From G963678095 sp963678095 (GTDB lineage Bacteria; Bacillota; Negativicutes; Selenomonadales; Selenomonadaceae): 64,000 nt of DNA. Position 1 is the stretch's first letter. Each line of letters opens with the position of its first letter. A program made the position numbers and the translations under genes. The stretch lies in assembly GCA_963678095.2 (NCBI GenBank), contig OY782746.1, positions 930,001 through 994,000 on the forward strand, read 5' to 3'. This document shows positions 1 to 8,450 of the stretch, one piece after another. The notes under the pieces are model-generated. The model was given only the letters and a program-made list of their open reading frames with translations. It did not search any database and was not told the DNA's origin.

Positions 1-150
1 CCACTGCTCTACTTCCTCCATATCCCGCAACACCGTTTTATTGCTCACCTGCAGCTGTTTTGCCAAAGCCGAAATCGTCACATAGGAGGGTTCCTGACAA
101 AGCCGCATTAACAAAGGCTTTATTCTTCCTTGTATTTTGCTTTCTTTCAT
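1..150 (-). CDS. mtlR: MtlR/BglG-type transcriptional regulator, N-terminal fragment
   Basis: Only the first 50 codons lie inside the window; the gene runs off the left edge. The visible peptide starts MKESKIQGRIKPLL and contains a DeoR/HTH_11-like helix-turn-helix (VTISALAKQLQVSNKTVLRD), as found at the N-terminus of PRD-containing PTS regulators. The ATG at 150-148 follows an AGGAGG site 7 bases upstream. It lies just downstream of mtlA on the same strand, the usual mtlA-mtlR order in Gram-positive mannitol operons, so it is probably the mannitol activator. The diagnostic PRD and EII-like domains lie outside the window, so a different BglG-type regulator cannot be excluded. Confidence 0.75.
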   Translation of the reverse strand, partial: MKESKIQGRIKPLLMRLCQEPSYVTISALAKQLQVSNKTVLRDMEEVEQW

Positions 151-229
151 AAAACTGCCTCCTATGCTCACACTCGCAATTCTTCTGCCGGTAAGGCCTG
201 TATTTCTGCTATCTGGGATTAGCTCAGCA

Positions 230-1624
230 TCACGACAAGCGCTTTACCAGCTCATCATATGCCGGACTTCCCATAAAATTCGTTATCGATATATGCTCCG
301 CTTGAGGAACTCTCAACCTGGCGCGCTCAGTCAGGCTCTCATGCGTTATGACAATCTCCGCCGTCAACGGAATCTCATCAATTGCATAATTCACCACTTC
401 AATCGATAATCCCGCTTTTTTCAATTTATTTCTCAGCGTGCTTGCCCCCATTGCACTCGATCCCATGCCGGCATCACAGGCAAAGATAATCTGTTTGACA
501 TTGCGCTTTGGTTCCGTCACGGCAGCCTTCTTGCCCTTTAACTCCTGCATCTTCTCTTTTGCCTGTTCGAGATCTTCCTCATCATTTTTATCATTGGCCT
601 TTTTCACAAAGACCGAGGCCACCAAAAAGCTTACGACCGTTGATACCAGCACGCCTGCCAGCACCGCAAAATGTCCACCCTTCGGGCACATCGCCAGCAG
701 GGCAAAGATGCTGCCCGGTGACGGCGTTGCAATCAGCCCGGCACCCAGTACGACAAAGGTCAAGACCCCGCTCGCCCCGCCGAGGATTACTGCCAATAGC
801 AGCATCGGGTTCATCAAGACGTACGGGAAATAGATCTCATGAATCCCGCCAAAGAAGTGGATAATTACCGCTCCCGGCGCCGACTGCTTGGCCATGCCTT
901 TGGAAAACATCCAGTAGGCCAGCAAAATCCCGAGGCCCGGACCTGGATTTGGTTCCAGCAGGAAGAAGATCGATTTACCCGCTTCCTGCGCCTGCTGGAT
1001 GCCGATCGGGCTCAGTACCCCATGGTTCATGGCATTGTTTAAGAACAGAATCTTGCCCGGCTCGATGAAGATCGAGGTCAGCGGCAAGAGCCCCGCACTG
1101 ACAATTGCTTCTACTCCGGCTTTAAGTATGCCGTTGAGGGCCAGTACCACCGGGCCCACGCCCGTATAGCCAATCAGCGCCAAAATCGCGCCGATAATTC
1201 CTGCGGAAAAGTTGTTGACCAGCATTTCAAACCCTGCCGGAATTTTCCCTTCGATCATCGCATCAAACTTTTTGATGATGTAACCGCCCACCGGGCCCAT
1301 AATCATGGCTCCCATAAACATCGGGATGCTCGCCCCGACGATCACGCCCACAGTGGCAATTGCCCCGAGTACGCCGCCTCTGGCTCCGCTGACTGCCCGC
1401 CCTCCGGTATAGCCGATGAGCAGTGGCAATAAAAAGGTGATCATGGGTCCGACTAAGTTGCTTAAATATTCGTTCGGCATCCAGCCGGTTGGGATGAATA
1501 AGGCCGTAATCAAGCCCCAGGCAATAAATGCCCCGATATTCGGCATTACCATGCCGCTCAAAAACCGACCAAACTTTTGCACTTTCTCCTGAGTGCCGCT
1601 TTGACTCACTTGTAAAGTAGACAT
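230..1624 (-). CDS. mtlA: PTS mannitol permease, EIICB component
   Basis: Membrane permease that takes up and phosphorylates mannitol, giving mannitol-1-phosphate. The IIC membrane domain fills about residues 15-345 and carries the GIHEIYFP motif of the mannitol family. A Lys/Glu-rich linker leads to a IIB domain whose phospho-acceptor cysteine lies in CDAGMGSSAMG near residue 383. No IIA domain is fused, as is usual for Firmicute EIICB proteins of about 470 residues, so a separate mtlF is expected outside the window. The frame extends two codons upstream to a GTG at 1630, but the ATG at 1624 is better placed behind the GGGGGTG ribosome site. It is followed by the mtlR-like gene and preceded by a good promoter and operator-like repeats. 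Confidence 0.93.
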   Translation of the reverse strand: MSTLQVSQSGTQEKVQKFGRFLSGMVMPNIGAFIAWGLITALFIPTGWMPNEYLSNLVGPMITFLLPLLIGYTGGRAVSGARGGVLGAIATVGVIVGASIPMFMGAMIMGPVGGYIIKKFDAMIEGKIPAGFEMLVNNFSAGIIGAILALIGYTGVGPVVLALNGILKAGVEAIVSAGLLPLTSIFIEPGKILFLNNAMNHGVLSPIGIQQAQEAGKSIFFLLEPNPGPGLGILLAYWMFSKGMAKQSAPGAVIIHFFGGIHEIYFPYVLMNPMLLLAVILGGASGVLTFVVLGAGLIATPSPGSIFALLAMCPKGGHFAVLAGVLVSTVVSFLVASVFVKKANDKNDEEDLEQAKEKMQELKGKKAAVTEPKRNVKQIIFACDAGMGSSAMGASTLRNKLKKAGLSIEVVNYAIDEIPLTAEIVITHESLTERARLRVPQAEHISITNFMGSPAYDELVKRLS

Positions 1625-1700
1625 TGACACACCCCCGTCTTTTTATCACGTAATAGTCAATGCGATCCTGCAGGAATTTTCTTTATATTACGTTATCTTC

Positions 1701-1729
1701 ATTATAGACAGCCACTGCCCGCTATTCAA
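1701..1729 (-). promoter_or_regulatory. SigA-type promoter of mtlA
   Basis: Read on the minus strand, TTGAAT (1729-1724) is followed after exactly 17 bases by TATAAT (1706-1701). This places a start site near 1694, about 70 bases before the mtlA ATG. Confidence 0.75.
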
Positions 1730-1748
1730 TTGAAAGACATATGGATAA

Positions 1749-1794
1749 GTCCATAGTGATTATGGACAAAACTAAATAGGTCGCTTTTTGTCCA
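1749..1794. promoter_or_regulatory. Overlapping inverted repeats, likely mannitol activator site
   Basis: A perfect 7-bp palindrome GTCCATA-N5-TATGGAC (1749-1767) lies about 20 bp upstream of the mtlA -35 box. It overlaps a second perfect 9-bp inverted repeat, TGGACAAAA (1763-1771) and TTTTGTCCA (1786-1794). The position, centred near -64, suits an activator such as MtlR. Assignment to MtlR is an inference from the neighbouring gene. Confidence 0.55.
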
Positions 1795-1817
1795 CAATAA
1801 AAATTCGTAAAAAAATA

Positions 1818-1856
1818 CCGAAACCACAGGAAATTCCTGTAGTTTCGGAGTTTTTA
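1818..1856. terminator. Bidirectional terminator hairpin
   Basis: CCGAAAC/GTTTCGG and ACAGGAA/TTCCTGT form a near-perfect stem at 1818-1848. It is flanked by GAGTTTTT on the plus strand and by a T-run on the minus strand. It isolates mtlA from the accessory region to its right. Confidence 0.7.
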
Positions 1857-2072
1857 AGGCTGGAATAGATTAAAAATATTGCCATAAAGGATGTAATTTA
1901 TAGGGTGGTTTTTTATTCTAAAATCAGTCCGGAGCTGGCAGATAACGGCCGGCAAATTCCACTTTGGCCTTCTGTGATTGTAAGGTAATGAACTAATTGT
2001 TTCGGAATTACTACTCATCAAGAAGATATTTCAAATTCATAAATATTAAAAATTCGATACACAACCTCGATA
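1857..2072. other. Intergenic stretch without recognisable gene
   Basis: Between the terminator and the TM2-domain gene I see no coding frame, RNA or repeat that I can support. The stretch becomes strongly AT-rich from about 1990, marking the edge of the accessory region. Confidence 0.4.
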
Positions 2073-2909
2073 TTATCCTATATTGTTCTCTATTTCTCTT
2101 GCTTTTTGATATACACATTCAAAAATCGAATTTTTATATACCTGTTCCCAAGGCATCTCAGCCATTTCATCTTTTATAAGTTGCCCACATTTATCTAATA
2201 ATTGCACTCGTGTTCCAACAACGAACAATTTACCATTGTTAATTTGATAGTTAATAAACGATATTATGCATTCTATGCATAATATACATTCACACTCAGG
2301 TTGGTCATTAAACATCATCTTCTTCCCCCAGTCATTAACTAAGGTTAGATATACACAGCTTAATATTGATATCCCATCTTTATTTTCTCGGACAACTGTA
2401 GTTTTATCTATATAATAGCGACCTCGTAAATTCCAATAAACATATAACCACTTAGCCCGTTTTATATTCGATCTTTTTCTAGCTTCACATTCCAAGCAAA
2501 AGCCATGCTGATCTTCAAAAGACTCACAATATAAATAAACAAGATCTATTAGTGTCCCTAAAAAGAAGCAACCACAAGTTAATAAAAAAACAACCCCGCT
2601 CCCCCATCGACCTACATAGAATCTATGTAACCCAGCGACCCCAATAAAACCCAATAAACAAAATAACATTGCTTTATTTCTACTATAACTTGATGTACTT
2701 TGAATTTCCGATTTTGTAAGTCTTTTCACTTTTAAAGAAGTGGCTATTGCTTTAGTTTCACCTTCCACACTTGATCTATTGTCACCTTGCGAATAACCTT
2801 CCTTCACTCCTTTGAAGAAGACTCGGAATGGTTTCAGCAATATAATTACTGTCAATGCAAGAAGAAAAGAACCTACGTATAACCCGCCCATAAATAATAG
2901 CATCCCCAT
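2073..2909 (-). CDS. TM2 domain-containing membrane protein
   Basis: A 278-residue protein. One hydrophobic helix is at residues 4-26. After a polar, Ser-rich linker comes a TM2 domain at about 76-130: a basic Arg-Asn-Lys entry, two membrane segments, and between them the signature GLHRFYVGRWGSG. The C-terminal half is soluble and cysteine-rich (for example CLEC and PECECILCIEC) and I do not recognise it. TM2 domains occur in many small bacterial membrane proteins of unsettled role. The ATG follows GGGAGGAAGATTCA. The gene is visibly more AT-rich than mtlA, which suggests transfer. It stands alone beside a decayed recombinase; no function is proposed. Confidence 0.75.
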   Translation of the reverse strand: MGMLLFMGGLYVGSFLLALTVIILLKPFRVFFKGVKEGYSQGDNRSSVEGETKAIATSLKVKRLTKSEIQSTSSYSRNKAMLFCLLGFIGVAGLHRFYVGRWGSGVVFLLTCGCFFLGTLIDLVYLYCESFEDQHGFCLECEARKRSNIKRAKWLYVYWNLRGRYYIDKTTVVRENKDGISILSCVYLTLVNDWGKKMMFNDQPECECILCIECIISFINYQINNGKLFVVGTRVQLLDKCGQLIKDEMAEMPWEQVYKNSIFECVYQKAREIENNIG

Positions 2910-2996
2910 TGAATCTTCCTCCCTATCGCTAATGCCTATATGAAAATTTTCTACATTTTCATTTTTCTCCCTGCAAAAACAGAAAAGTTCATGGTA

Positions 2997-3279
2997 CTAA
3001 TTCATATTCACCCGATTGTACCAAATAGTTTTATTTATACCAGCCATCTTCATAGCCTCTACAGGCGTCACTTTTTTCTTCTGGCACTTTTTGATATGCC
3101 TTAATGAAGTCTTTATGGCGTCTATAAGCTCTACCTTCTGCTAACGCCAAATCAATGCCTTCGAGCTACCTTTCCTTTAAACATTCACTCTCAAACTAAT
3201 AGATTGCTACAAACACCCCAAATTGTACTCGGCCCGCTGGCGTCGAGGTATCAATATATCCTTTCAAGCTGATGAACAA
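2997..3279 (-). pseudogene. Decayed serine recombinase (resolvase/invertase) fragment
   Basis: Translation of the minus strand from about 3279 gives IDTSTPAGRVQFGVFVAIY, stop, FESECLKER, stop, LEGIDLALAEGR and then FIKAYQKVPEEK. A one-base frameshift near 3075 leads on to VTPVEAMKMAGINKTIWYNR and a stop at 2999. These are consecutive parts of the serine resolvase/invertase family: the end of the catalytic domain (the ...DTSTPAGR...FE.E...ER..EG run) and the C-terminal helix-turn-helix. Two in-frame stops, a frameshift and loss of the N-terminal active site show that it is dead. It marks the left flank of the R-M region as a former mobile-element site. Confidence 0.75.
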
Positions 3280-3282
3280 TTG

Positions 3283-3323
3283 AAACCCCTCCTGCTATAC
3301 CTATGTATAAGCAGGAAGGGTTT
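3283..3323. repeat. Strong inverted repeat / possible terminator
   Basis: A long stem pairs AAACCCCTCCTGCTATAC (from 3283) with GTATAAGCAGGAAGGGTTT (to 3323), with small mismatches. It lies downstream of res on the minus strand and at the edge of the recombinase remnant. Only a weak T-run follows on either strand, so it may be a terminator for the R-M operon or an end structure of a lost element. Confidence 0.45.
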
Positions 3324-3420
3324 GTAAATCTACATATTGTTTTTCAAACGTTTACCAACATTTTAAAAACATATTTTCCGGCCTTTTAGGGATATCCATT
3401 TTCATTAAATCTTGATCATT

Positions 3421-6400
3421 TTATCCCTGCACCAAATCCCAAAGCCTCTCGTAGCTGTCAACCACGTCGTATTTAACGCTCTCGCCGCTGATCGCACGGA
3501 AATGTTCACGGGCGCAGTGAGCTTTCGCTTTTTCAATTTCACGCAGTTCCAGCGATGACATGTCCCCCTTTGTTTCCGCGACAAAGTAAATATGCTTCAC
3601 CTTTCCTTCGTGGAACGCAATCGCCCAATCAGGATTGTATTTACCAACAGGCGTACTGATATAAAAACCCTTCGGCAACTTGACGTAGACTTCGACCTCT
3701 TGACTATGCGCTTCCAATTGAGCGGCAAAATCGCGCTCGTTTGTTGAGTCATAAATGACATAGTCGTATAAATGGCGCTTCGCTTCCATAGCATTTACGC
3801 CCAAGGCTCCCTTTTTGAGACCGGGGGCAGTGAATATATCCGTGCTGAACGCGGATGTCAGCTTGTCGTACGTAATACGCTCGATAATCGCCGTAGCTTT
3901 CTGCTCGTTGATAATATTCGCAGCACGGATGATAAACTCTTCCGGGTTATCATGAAACTGGTTGAACACGGCTTTTTCAATGCCGACCAGTATGGCGGCT
4001 ACAGCCTTGCGGGTCAACCCGGTTTCGGCGACGATTTTCCCCACGAGATCATAGCGAACCGAGTTACTCGCTTTCATTGCCGTGTATGATGCCGCTTCTT
4101 CGCGCGTCATATCGGCACGCGCAAACGCTTCACCCGCCTGAACTTGCGCCTTAGACTCGATTGTCTCTACCTGTTCCCCTTTTTCTACCTTAACGTAAAT
4201 CCGCGATACGCGCAGCCTTTCATTCAATACCGCGACAGCCTTTTTGACCAATTCATCCTCATCGAAGCTGACAGTGTAGCAGCTTCTGCCATTGATGCGC
4301 GACCAAAGTTCCTGGAATGCTCGGCTATTCATCTTATCTTTATCCAGCGTAACATCAATCGTGTTTTTCCGAGCATTCTCCGGCTTGTTGGCATTCGGAT
4401 CATAGACGGAATCCAGTACGGCAATCACTTCTGCCGCACGACCGTCAGCCTCTTCCGGCATTTCAATCGTGCCATTCTTCTTTGCTTCGTAGTACTTCTC
4501 GGTCAGCTCACCGCGTTTTATATAGCCGTTTTCAATCAGGCTCTCATAGATGGCAAGTGCTGTATCTTCGCCAAATTTCTCATTAAACAGTTTCGCTTCA
4601 ACCTTGCGCGGACGATCGGCGACTGCCTCAGCCAGCTCACTCTGCAAGGCTTTGGCAAAACTGTCATAGCTTTCGTTAGCAATCACGGTTAATACATTCA
4701 CATTGTGTATTTCGCCCTGGGAAAGGACATTCTCATCCATACGTTCGCCGCCCTGATTGACTGCAAGACGCAAGCCGCGTCCGACTTCCTGCCGCTTGCG
4801 AACATCACTGCCACTTTGCTTCAAGGTACAAATCTGGAACACATTCGGATTGTCCCAGCCCTCGCGAAGAGCGGAATGACTGAATAGAAACCGCACCGGT
4901 TCGCGGCGATCCAAGAGACGTTCCTTGTCCTTCATAATAAGATCGTACGCATCCACATCATCGGATGTACGTTCTTTTTTGTCGCCAAGTTTACTGTCGA
5001 TCATGCGACCACTTTTTTTATCAACGGAGAAGTATCCGGCATGCGTCCGCTCAACCGATATGCCATCAAGATATTTCAGGTAACCCTCGGAATCTTCCAG
5101 CGAAAGCTGCATATTGCCGATAACGGCGTTGTATTCTTCCTCAAAAATCTGCGCGTATATGCCGCCTGTGGCATTGCCATGTTCGTCGTACTGCTTGTAC
5201 TTCGCCACTTCGTCGATAAAGAACAAGGACAGCACTTTAATCCCCTTGGTAAATAATTGACGCTCCCGCTCAATGTGCGAGAGAACGGTTTCCCGTATCT
5301 GAATGCGGCGCAGCTGCTCCTCGCTGACCGAGCCGATCACATCACCGGCAAACAACTTCTTACCGTTCGTGAATTCCACCGATGAATCCCGTCCATCAAT
5401 CCGCTGAATAGTATAGCCGTCCTTGTACTCCGCAAGCTCACCGGAGTTAGCAAACAGGCTATAACCCTCGCCGACAACCCTTGCTACCTTGCGTGGGCCA
5501 GAGTTACCCTTCACATCAAATTCAACCGTTGCCGTAGGATTCCCCTTAGAAAGATTGATGCTTTGTACGTAGACATACCCTTCGGTAGCGGTACTGCCGG
5601 AAACCGATATACCCTTGACGGCGATCTTCTTCACGAGCCTTTTATTGTAGGCTTCAAGCGCATCAAGGCGGTAAATCATATTATACACGCTATCCGCACG
5701 ATGGGTTGCGGAATAACGGAGCGTCATCAGCGGAGTGAACTCCTTCAAACGTTCTTTCGTAGCCGCCCCTTCGACCGACTGCGGCTCATCAATGATCAGA
5801 ATCGGATTGGTCTTCGCCAAGATATCAATCGGACGCCGTGAACGAAACTCATCTAACTTCATATAGATCCGCCGGGCGTTTTTCCCTCTAGCATTAAATG
5901 CCTGGCTGTTGATGATCATCACATTGATCGCGCTATCGGAGGCAAAGCGATCAATCTCCGTCAGTTGCGCCGAATTGTAGATGAAGTAACGAATTTTCTT
6001 GCCGTAGTCTTCGGCAAAATGCTCCTCCGTCATCTGAAATGACTTATACACGCCCTCGCGAATCGCCACGCTCGGCACGACAATAATAAATTTGCTCCAC
6101 CCGTACCGCTTATTGAGCTCATACATCGTTTTGATATAGGTATAGGTTTTACCCACGCCGGTCTCCATCTCGACAGTCAGGTTATAGCGTCCATCAAGCG
6201 CCTCGGACGGCTTGATCTGACCCGCCCGCTGAATGGCGCGGATATGCTCCAGAACCTTGTCCTCGCCAATCGCCACAGGTGCATTGTTAAAGCCCGTAAA
6301 TTGCCGGGCATCGTAAAGATCAATCTGGCCCAAGCCGGGATCGATCCGATAGGTCGGAGCTTGAAACGGCTGACCTGCAAATACGTCGCAGACGGCTGTC

Positions 6401-6444
6401 GCCGCGTCGGCCTGGAACTTTTGATGCCGAAATTGTAGCTTCAT
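3421..6444 (-). CDS. res: Type III restriction enzyme, Res subunit
   Basis: 1007 residues, normal length for type III Res. It is an ATP-dependent translocase and nuclease that cuts when complexed with Mod. Helicase motif I is METGVGKTYTY (about residue 94), motif II is the type III variant DEPQ, followed by SATHR. Later come SHSALREGWDNPNVFQ and RQEVGRGLRL, the distal helicase motifs. A PD-(D/E)xK nuclease sits at the C-terminus, with Asp in NPDW (about 939) and the AETKG pair Glu957/Lys959. All key residues look intact. Its ATG overlaps the stop of the preceding 51-residue ORF (ATGA), so it should be translationally coupled to mod. Confidence 0.94.
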   Translation of the reverse strand: MKLQFRHQKFQADAATAVCDVFAGQPFQAPTYRIDPGLGQIDLYDARQFTGFNNAPVAIGEDKVLEHIRAIQRAGQIKPSEALDGRYNLTVEMETGVGKTYTYIKTMYELNKRYGWSKFIIVVPSVAIREGVYKSFQMTEEHFAEDYGKKIRYFIYNSAQLTEIDRFASDSAINVMIINSQAFNARGKNARRIYMKLDEFRSRRPIDILAKTNPILIIDEPQSVEGAATKERLKEFTPLMTLRYSATHRADSVYNMIYRLDALEAYNKRLVKKIAVKGISVSGSTATEGYVYVQSINLSKGNPTATVEFDVKGNSGPRKVARVVGEGYSLFANSGELAEYKDGYTIQRIDGRDSSVEFTNGKKLFAGDVIGSVSEEQLRRIQIRETVLSHIERERQLFTKGIKVLSLFFIDEVAKYKQYDEHGNATGGIYAQIFEEEYNAVIGNMQLSLEDSEGYLKYLDGISVERTHAGYFSVDKKSGRMIDSKLGDKKERTSDDVDAYDLIMKDKERLLDRREPVRFLFSHSALREGWDNPNVFQICTLKQSGSDVRKRQEVGRGLRLAVNQGGERMDENVLSQGEIHNVNVLTVIANESYDSFAKALQSELAEAVADRPRKVEAKLFNEKFGEDTALAIYESLIENGYIKRGELTEKYYEAKKNGTIEMPEEADGRAAEVIAVLDSVYDPNANKPENARKNTIDVTLDKDKMNSRAFQELWSRINGRSCYTVSFDEDELVKKAVAVLNERLRVSRIYVKVEKGEQVETIESKAQVQAGEAFARADMTREEAASYTAMKASNSVRYDLVGKIVAETGLTRKAVAAILVGIEKAVFNQFHDNPEEFIIRAANIINEQKATAIIERITYDKLTSAFSTDIFTAPGLKKGALGVNAMEAKRHLYDYVIYDSTNERDFAAQLEAHSQEVEVYVKLPKGFYISTPVGKYNPDWAIAFHEGKVKHIYFVAETKGDMSSLELREIEKAKAHCAREHFRAISGESVKYDVVDSYERLWDLVQG

Positions 6445-6596
6445 TCGCCGTCACCTCCTGTAACTTCATCTACCTGCTTATAATCAAAGGTAGCAGTCAG
6501 ATATTTTGTCCCTTCAGAAAACATCAGTTTCAGTTGGTTAGCGGCACTAACCAACTCACTGTTTTCTTTTTTCAGTTTTGCTTTTAAGATATCCAT
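6441..6596 (-). CDS. Small 51-residue ORF between mod and res
   Basis: The product begins MDILKAKLKKENSELVSAAN and ends EVTGGDGE. It is charged, with a predicted N-terminal helix, and has no membrane segment or cysteine. Its ATG directly follows the mod stop codon (mod ends at 6597) and its TGA overlaps the res ATG. The end of mod supplies only a weak ribosome site (GGGTG). I do not recognise a family. The exact abutment on both sides argues for a real coupled gene rather than spacer. It could equally serve mainly to carry ribosomes from mod to res. Confidence 0.6.
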   Translation of the reverse strand: MDILKAKLKKENSELVSAANQLKLMFSEGTKYLTATFDYKQVDEVTGGDGE

Positions 6597-8450
6597 CTAA
6601 ATCACCCGTACATTCGTGTTGGGCGCGAGAAGTTTGAATATCTCGAACACATTTATCTTCTCCGGCGAACTCGCAAACGACGAATCGCGGAACACTGCGC
6701 GAAGGGGCTTACGATTCGCGATCTCACGGATTGCCATTTCGCTGATCTTCTCCGCAAAACAAGCAATCAAGTCACCGTCGTTATAGGTATGAACGGTGAA
6801 ACCGTCAATCTGCTCGTGCATGTGCGGCATAGATAAAGGCACCCCCCAGTCAAGCAGGCAGCCGAACAACAGATCCATATCCGTACGATCAGGCTTGATG
6901 TTGCCCTCCATTAAACTAAGCATATCTTGCGTGTAATCGCTTGCCGCGTAATACACGTCGTTCATGTTGGTATCGGCGAGCTTCATGACACGGAAACCGA
7001 TGTCGAGATCTTGTGCAGTCAAGCCGGCCTCAGTTTTGATCTTATCCCCGGCTCGGCGGATACGCTCCTTTCCAATTTCACAAATGGTCGAGTAGCCGGC
7101 TTTGGCGGCTTCTTTTCCTTCAGCGCAGGCCTCCGGCAACTGCACCATTATGAATTTCCGTTTGCCACCATCTTCGGCATTGAGCTGCATCACAGCGTGG
7201 GCAGTGGTAGCGGAGCCGGAGAAAAAATCAAGAATAATAGAATTTGGCACAGATGCTATCTGTACAATCCTCTTCAATAGCCGTATTGGTTTGGGGTAAT
7301 CAAAAACACTTGAAGCCCCAAGGATAGCAGCAGTCTCTTTTGTCGCTTCTTGCGTATGACCTACTTCTGAATGTGCCCACCATGTCCATAGATTTTTCCC
7401 AGATGCAGCCGATAAATAAGTCTTCTTTCGAGGCACTCCCATTCCATCTGTTCCAAACCATATTCGACCCGCTTCAACTTCTTCTTCCATTTTTTTCTTT
7501 GTATAACGCCAACATAATCCCGGCTGTAACTCAATAACTCTTCCTTTTGGCGTTGTATATATGTAAAATTGTTCCTTTGTGCCGTGGCCAGCTTGAGCAG
7601 TGCAGTCAGTAGATATCCACGGACCGCGCGGATCATTATCTGGGTTTTTATATCTTTGCATATCTTTTTCGTCAAACTGAAGTTGATTTAGGGCGCTTGC
7701 TTTAAGAGCTTCGTTTTTTGCATAAACAATAATGTAATCATGTCCCGCGCTAATACGCTTTCTCATATCCGGAGAAGTCCTTTTTTGCCAAATAATAGTG
7801 GCTACAAAATTTTCAGTTCCAAATACTTCATCACAAATTTTCCGCAACTGAGCACTTTCATTATCATCTATGCTTATAAAAATAACACCGTCATCGCGGA
7901 GCAAATTCCGCGCTAATACAAGGCGAGGATAAATCATGCTACACCAATCAGAGTGGAAGCGGCCGTTGGTTTCAATATTCTTGAACAATCGATCGCCTTC
8001 CTCGTCGTATACCCCCGCTTCTTCTTCATAGTCATCACGGCTGGCGGTGAAGTTATCACGATAAACAAAGTCGTTGCCTGTGTTATACGGCGGATCGATA
8101 TAGATCATCTTCACCTTGCCAAGGTAGCTCTCCTGCAACAGTTTCAGTACATCAAGGTTGTCGCCTTCGATATAGAGATTTTCTGTGCTATCCCAGTCTT
8201 TACTTTCATCCGGTGTAGGCCGGAGCGTTTTACGTATCGGTCTGCCCGCCTCGGCAATGGCCTCGCGTTTGCCAACCCAAGTAAACTCATAAGCTTCATC
8301 AGCAAATACTTCCTCGCCCAACATGGTGCGAAGCAGGTCTATATTCACTTTCCCCTCCACAACCACACCTGGAAAGAGCGCGGCGATTTTCGCCACGTTT
8401 TCGGCAGTGATATTCGAGGTCTCGAATTTCATTTTATCGGTGTTATTCAT
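6597..8450 (-). CDS. mod: Type III DNA methyltransferase, Mod subunit
   Basis: 617 residues from the chosen start. It provides sequence recognition and adenine methylation for the type III complex. Motif IV DPPYNTGNDF lies at about 119-128 and the AdoMet motif DFFSGSATTAHA lies far downstream, the beta-class order of type III Mod. The ATG at 8450 has GGAGG nine bases upstream. An in-frame ATG at 8495 would give 15 extra residues but has no good site. The gene overlaps the stop of the preceding HEPN gene by 8 bp. The middle part (about 7230-7900, the target recognition region between the motifs) is clearly more AT-rich than either end, suggesting exchange of the recognition segment. Confidence 0.95.
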   Translation of the reverse strand: MNNTDKMKFETSNITAENVAKIAALFPGVVVEGKVNIDLLRTMLGEEVFADEAYEFTWVGKREAIAEAGRPIRKTLRPTPDESKDWDSTENLYIEGDNLDVLKLLQESYLGKVKMIYIDPPYNTGNDFVYRDNFTASRDDYEEEAGVYDEEGDRLFKNIETNGRFHSDWCSMIYPRLVLARNLLRDDGVIFISIDDNESAQLRKICDEVFGTENFVATIIWQKRTSPDMRKRISAGHDYIIVYAKNEALKASALNQLQFDEKDMQRYKNPDNDPRGPWISTDCTAQAGHGTKEQFYIYTTPKGRVIELQPGLCWRYTKKKMEEEVEAGRIWFGTDGMGVPRKKTYLSAASGKNLWTWWAHSEVGHTQEATKETAAILGASSVFDYPKPIRLLKRIVQIASVPNSIILDFFSGSATTAHAVMQLNAEDGGKRKFIMVQLPEACAEGKEAAKAGYSTICEIGKERIRRAGDKIKTEAGLTAQDLDIGFRVMKLADTNMNDVYYAASDYTQDMLSLMEGNIKPDRTDMDLLFGCLLDWGVPLSMPHMHEQIDGFTVHTYNDGDLIACFAEKISEMAIREIANRKPLRAVFRDSSFASSPEKINVFEIFKLLAPNTNVRVI

